Source of the DNA: Bacillota bacterium
Lineage (GTDB): Bacteria; Bacillota_I; Bacilli_A; Erysipelotrichales; Erysipelotrichaceae
Direction of reading: 5' to 3'
Length of the DNA stretch: 15,190 nucleotides
Assembly: GCA_023388995.1 (NCBI GenBank)
Contig: JAEWFD010000043.1
Location: 1 to 15,190 of the forward strand
The stretch's first letter is position 1. Each line of letters begins with the position of its first letter. Positions 13,869-15,190 of this stretch are shown one piece after another. Under the pieces are notes generated by a model. The model did no database searches. It was not told the origin of the DNA and saw nothing but the letters and a program-made list of their open reading frames with translations. A program made the position numbers and the translations under genes.

Positions 13869-14757
13869 TGGACTAGGCTCGATCGGGCAGAAGCATTTGC
13901 GCAATCTTTTAAGGATTGTGGAAGAACCATTGGAAATTCATGCGCTGCGCAGCAGCCACAGTCCGCTTGATGCTGATCTGGCATCCGCCATTACTAAAAT
14001 TTATCATACTTATCAAGAAATCGAAGAACAGTATGATATTATCTTTATTACCAATCCCACCAGCTTGCATTATGAGGCCTTGTGTAATCTGCAAAACAAA
14101 GCAAAAGCTTTCTTTATTGAAAAGCCAGCCTTTCATGCCATGGTAGACCTTACGACCATTGCCAATCAAGCAATCTGCTATGTTGCTTGTCCGTTGCGGC
14201 ATAGTGCTATCTTTCAATACGTGAAAGAGCACTTGCCTTATCAGGAAGCATTCCATATTCGCTCCTTGTGTTCTTCGTACTTGCCAGACTGGCGCCCGGC
14301 ACAAAACTACAAAGAAAGTTACAGTGCCAAGCAAGTATTAGGGGGCGGCGTTGATCTGGATTTGATTCATGAATGGGATTACCTTTCCGGGTTAGTAGAA
14401 CTCCCTGCTTCTGTCTATCGCCTGGCAGGCAAACATTCGGCATTGGGCATTGAAACCAATGACGCTGCCGTATATGTAGCACATGACAGCAAACGTATCA
14501 TCGAAGTTCATCTGGATTACTTCGGGCATATTCCAAGACGCACTTTGGAGCTATTCACACCCGCTAATACATATATCATTGATTTCATGAAACATACCAT
14601 TCAGGATAAAGATTCAGTGCTTGCAATCCCCAAACAAGACATGTATGAAAGAGAGTTGCGCTACTTTTTGCAGCTATGTGCAAAGGAAGCAGAAAACATC
14701 AATGATCTCAATCACGCCATGCAGGTCCTATCTACTACGATGATACCGCAAATATAA
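13852..14757 (+). CDS. Gfo/Idh/MocA-family NAD(P)-dependent oxidoreductase, catalytic residues intact
   Basis: The 301-residue protein has GLGSIG at 8-13, TNPTSLHYEAL at 67-77, the full motif Glu90-Lys91-Pro92, SYLPDWRP at 142-149 and GGGVDLDLIHEWDYL at 164-178 with Asp170 and His173. All features of an active sugar or cyclitol dehydrogenase are present. GGAGGG, 8 bases before the ATG at 13852 and lying within the preceding gene, sets the start; the frame itself is open from 13828. The shared YLPDW(H/R)P block shows that it is a paralogue of its upstream neighbour. A two-subunit oxidoreductase acting on a sugar or nucleotide sugar is the best inference. The substrate is unknown. Confidence 0.9.
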   Translation: MKILFNGLGSIGQKHLRNLLRIVEEPLEIHALRSSHSPLDADLASAITKIYHTYQEIEEQYDIIFITNPTSLHYEALCNLQNKAKAFFIEKPAFHAMVDLTTIANQAICYVACPLRHSAIFQYVKEHLPYQEAFHIRSLCSSYLPDWRPAQNYKESYSAKQVLGGGVDLDLIHEWDYLSGLVELPASVYRLAGKHSALGIETNDAAVYVAHDSKRIIEVHLDYFGHIPRRTLELFTPANTYIIDFMKHTIQDKDSVLAIPKQDMYERELRYFLQLCAKEAENINDLNHAMQVLSTTMIPQI

Positions 14758-14775
14758 CATCATCAATTTCACAGC

Positions 14776-14805
14776 TTTTTTTGCCTCACTGGCAAGTGGC
14801 AAAAA
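14776..14805. repeat. T-stem-A inverted repeat after the dehydrogenase pair
   Basis: TTTTTTTGCC-tc-ACT-ggca-AGT-GGCAAAAA, or alternatively TTGCC-tcact-GGCAA. The T tract precedes and the A tract follows the stem on both strands, so it lacks the trailing U-tract of a standard terminator. It may still end or stabilise the upstream mRNA. Confidence 0.4.
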
Positions 14806-14839
14806 GTTTGGAAAAACCGCACAATTTTTCAGAAATTGG

Positions 14840-14868
14840 TTGACGCGTTTAGGTGCTTATGATATATT
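14840..14868 (+). promoter_or_regulatory. Strong sigma-A promoter of the tRNA operon
   Basis: TTGACG (14840-14845), exactly 17 bases, then TATATT (14863-14868), about 20 bases before tRNA-Val. Confidence 0.8.
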
Positions 14869-14882
14869 TAATAAGCGCCTAA
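14849..14882. repeat. 12-bp inverted repeat enclosing the tRNA promoter -10 box
   Basis: TTAGGTGCTTAT (14849-14860) and ATAAGCGCCTAA (14871-14882) pair at 11 of 12 positions, the exception being a T-G wobble, around a ten-base A/T-rich centre that holds the -10 hexamer. Confidence 0.7.
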
Positions 14883-14887
14883 GATAT

Positions 14888-14963
14888 GGAGGTTTAGCTC
14901 AGTTGGGAGAGCATCTGCCTTACAAGCAGAGGGTCGGCGGTTCGAGCCCGTCAACCTCCACCA
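14888..14963 (+). tRNA. tRNA-Val (anticodon TAC)
   Basis: A 76-base cloverleaf: acceptor GGAGGTT/AACCTCC, D-arm GCTC/GAGC, anticodon stem TCTGC/GCAGA with loop CTTACAA, five-base variable loop and T-arm GGCGG-TTCGAGC-CCGTC. Discriminator A and an encoded CCA follow. It is the first gene of the cluster. Confidence 0.95.
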
Positions 14964-14983
14964 TTTCTAAGGCTTATTTATAT

Positions 14984-15059
<76 letters not shown>

Positions 15060-15067
15060 TTTTATAT

Positions 15068-15152
15068 GGAGGGATAGCGAAGTGGCCAAACGCGGCTGAC
15101 TGTAACTCAGTTCCCTTGGGGTTCGGCAGTTCGACTCTGCCTCCCTCCACCA
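15068..15152 (+). tRNA. tRNA-Tyr (anticodon GTA)
   Basis: An 85-base class II tRNA: acceptor GGAGGGA/TCCCTCC, anticodon stem CTGA/TCAG with loop CTGTAAC, a long variable arm (TTCCCTTGGGG region), T-arm GGCAG-TTCGACT-CTGCC, discriminator A and encoded CCA. Confidence 0.95.
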
Positions 15153-15159
15153 TTTATAT

Positions 15160-15190
15160 TGGGGTATCGCCAAGCGGTAAGGCATCAGAC
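15160..15190 (+). tRNA. tRNA-Gln, 5' part, truncated by window edge
   Basis: TGGGGTATCGCCAAGCGGTAAGGC is the 5' half typical of Firmicutes tRNA-Gln, with its unusual 5' U and the D-arm GCC/GGC. The window ends before the anticodon, so identity rests on the 5' half and on the usual Val-Thr-Tyr-Gln order. Confidence 0.75.

Noticed and set aside
14776..14805. Hairpin after the dehydrogenase pair as a standard rho-independent terminator
   Set aside because: A-tract rather than U-tract follows the stem on both strands.

Overview
The window reads as chromosomal DNA of a low-to-mid GC Gram-positive bacterium (Firmicutes/Bacillota; an Erysipelotrichia- or Clostridia-like anaerobe is the best guess). 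The grounds are strong GGAGG-type ribosome binding sites, occasional TTG starts, sigma-A-like promoters, U-tract terminators, a bifurcating-type lactate dehydrogenase/ETF operon, a YusI/ArsC-like protein, a Gram-positive style two-component/ABC module, and a Val-Thr-Tyr-Gln tRNA cluster with encoded CCA ends. No phage, insertion sequence, CRISPR array or integrase is visible.

Layout. (1) 1-3848, minus strand: a four-gene operon with a FadR/LldR-type GntR regulator, etfB, an etfA with two N-terminal 4Fe-4S motifs, and a GlcD/LctD-type FAD lactate dehydrogenase that runs off the left edge. The genes overlap or nearly touch, and the promoter carries two GntR-type palindromes. The set matches the electron-bifurcating (confurcating) lactate dehydrogenase of acetogens, which couples lactate oxidation to NAD+ and ferredoxin. 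(2) 3889-8279: a MacB/FtsX-type ABC transporter fused to its ATPase (minus) is divergent from an OmpR-family response regulator and histidine kinase (plus). The intergenic region holds a 14-bp inverted repeat whose arms flank both promoters at almost equal distances, suggesting one regulator controlling both directions. (3) 8278-10005: a YusI/ArsC-like thioredoxin-fold protein (minus), and a 425-residue DEDDh exonuclease that continues into a BRCT-like and a degenerate Nudix-like domain (plus). (4) 10004-11622, minus: alanine racemase followed by a small FMN-binding split-barrel protein. (5) 11623-12346: a gene-poor stretch that nevertheless holds a 42-residue peptide with 11 cysteines, a strong terminator, palindromes and possible coding debris. 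(6) 12347-14757: a small four-helix membrane protein (minus), divergent from two overlapping Gfo/Idh/MocA dehydrogenase paralogues (plus), of which the first has lost the usual catalytic Lys and His. (7) 14840-15190: a tRNA operon promoter lying inside a 12-bp inverted repeat, then tRNA-Val, tRNA-Thr, tRNA-Tyr and a truncated tRNA-Gln.

Most of the window is ordinary metabolism. The items most worth following are the cysteine-rich micro-protein, the exonuclease-BRCT-pseudo-Nudix fusion, the enzyme/pseudo-enzyme dehydrogenase pair, the symmetric response-regulator boxes, and the inverted repeat around the tRNA promoter. All functional statements rest on reading motifs by eye; no database search was possible.
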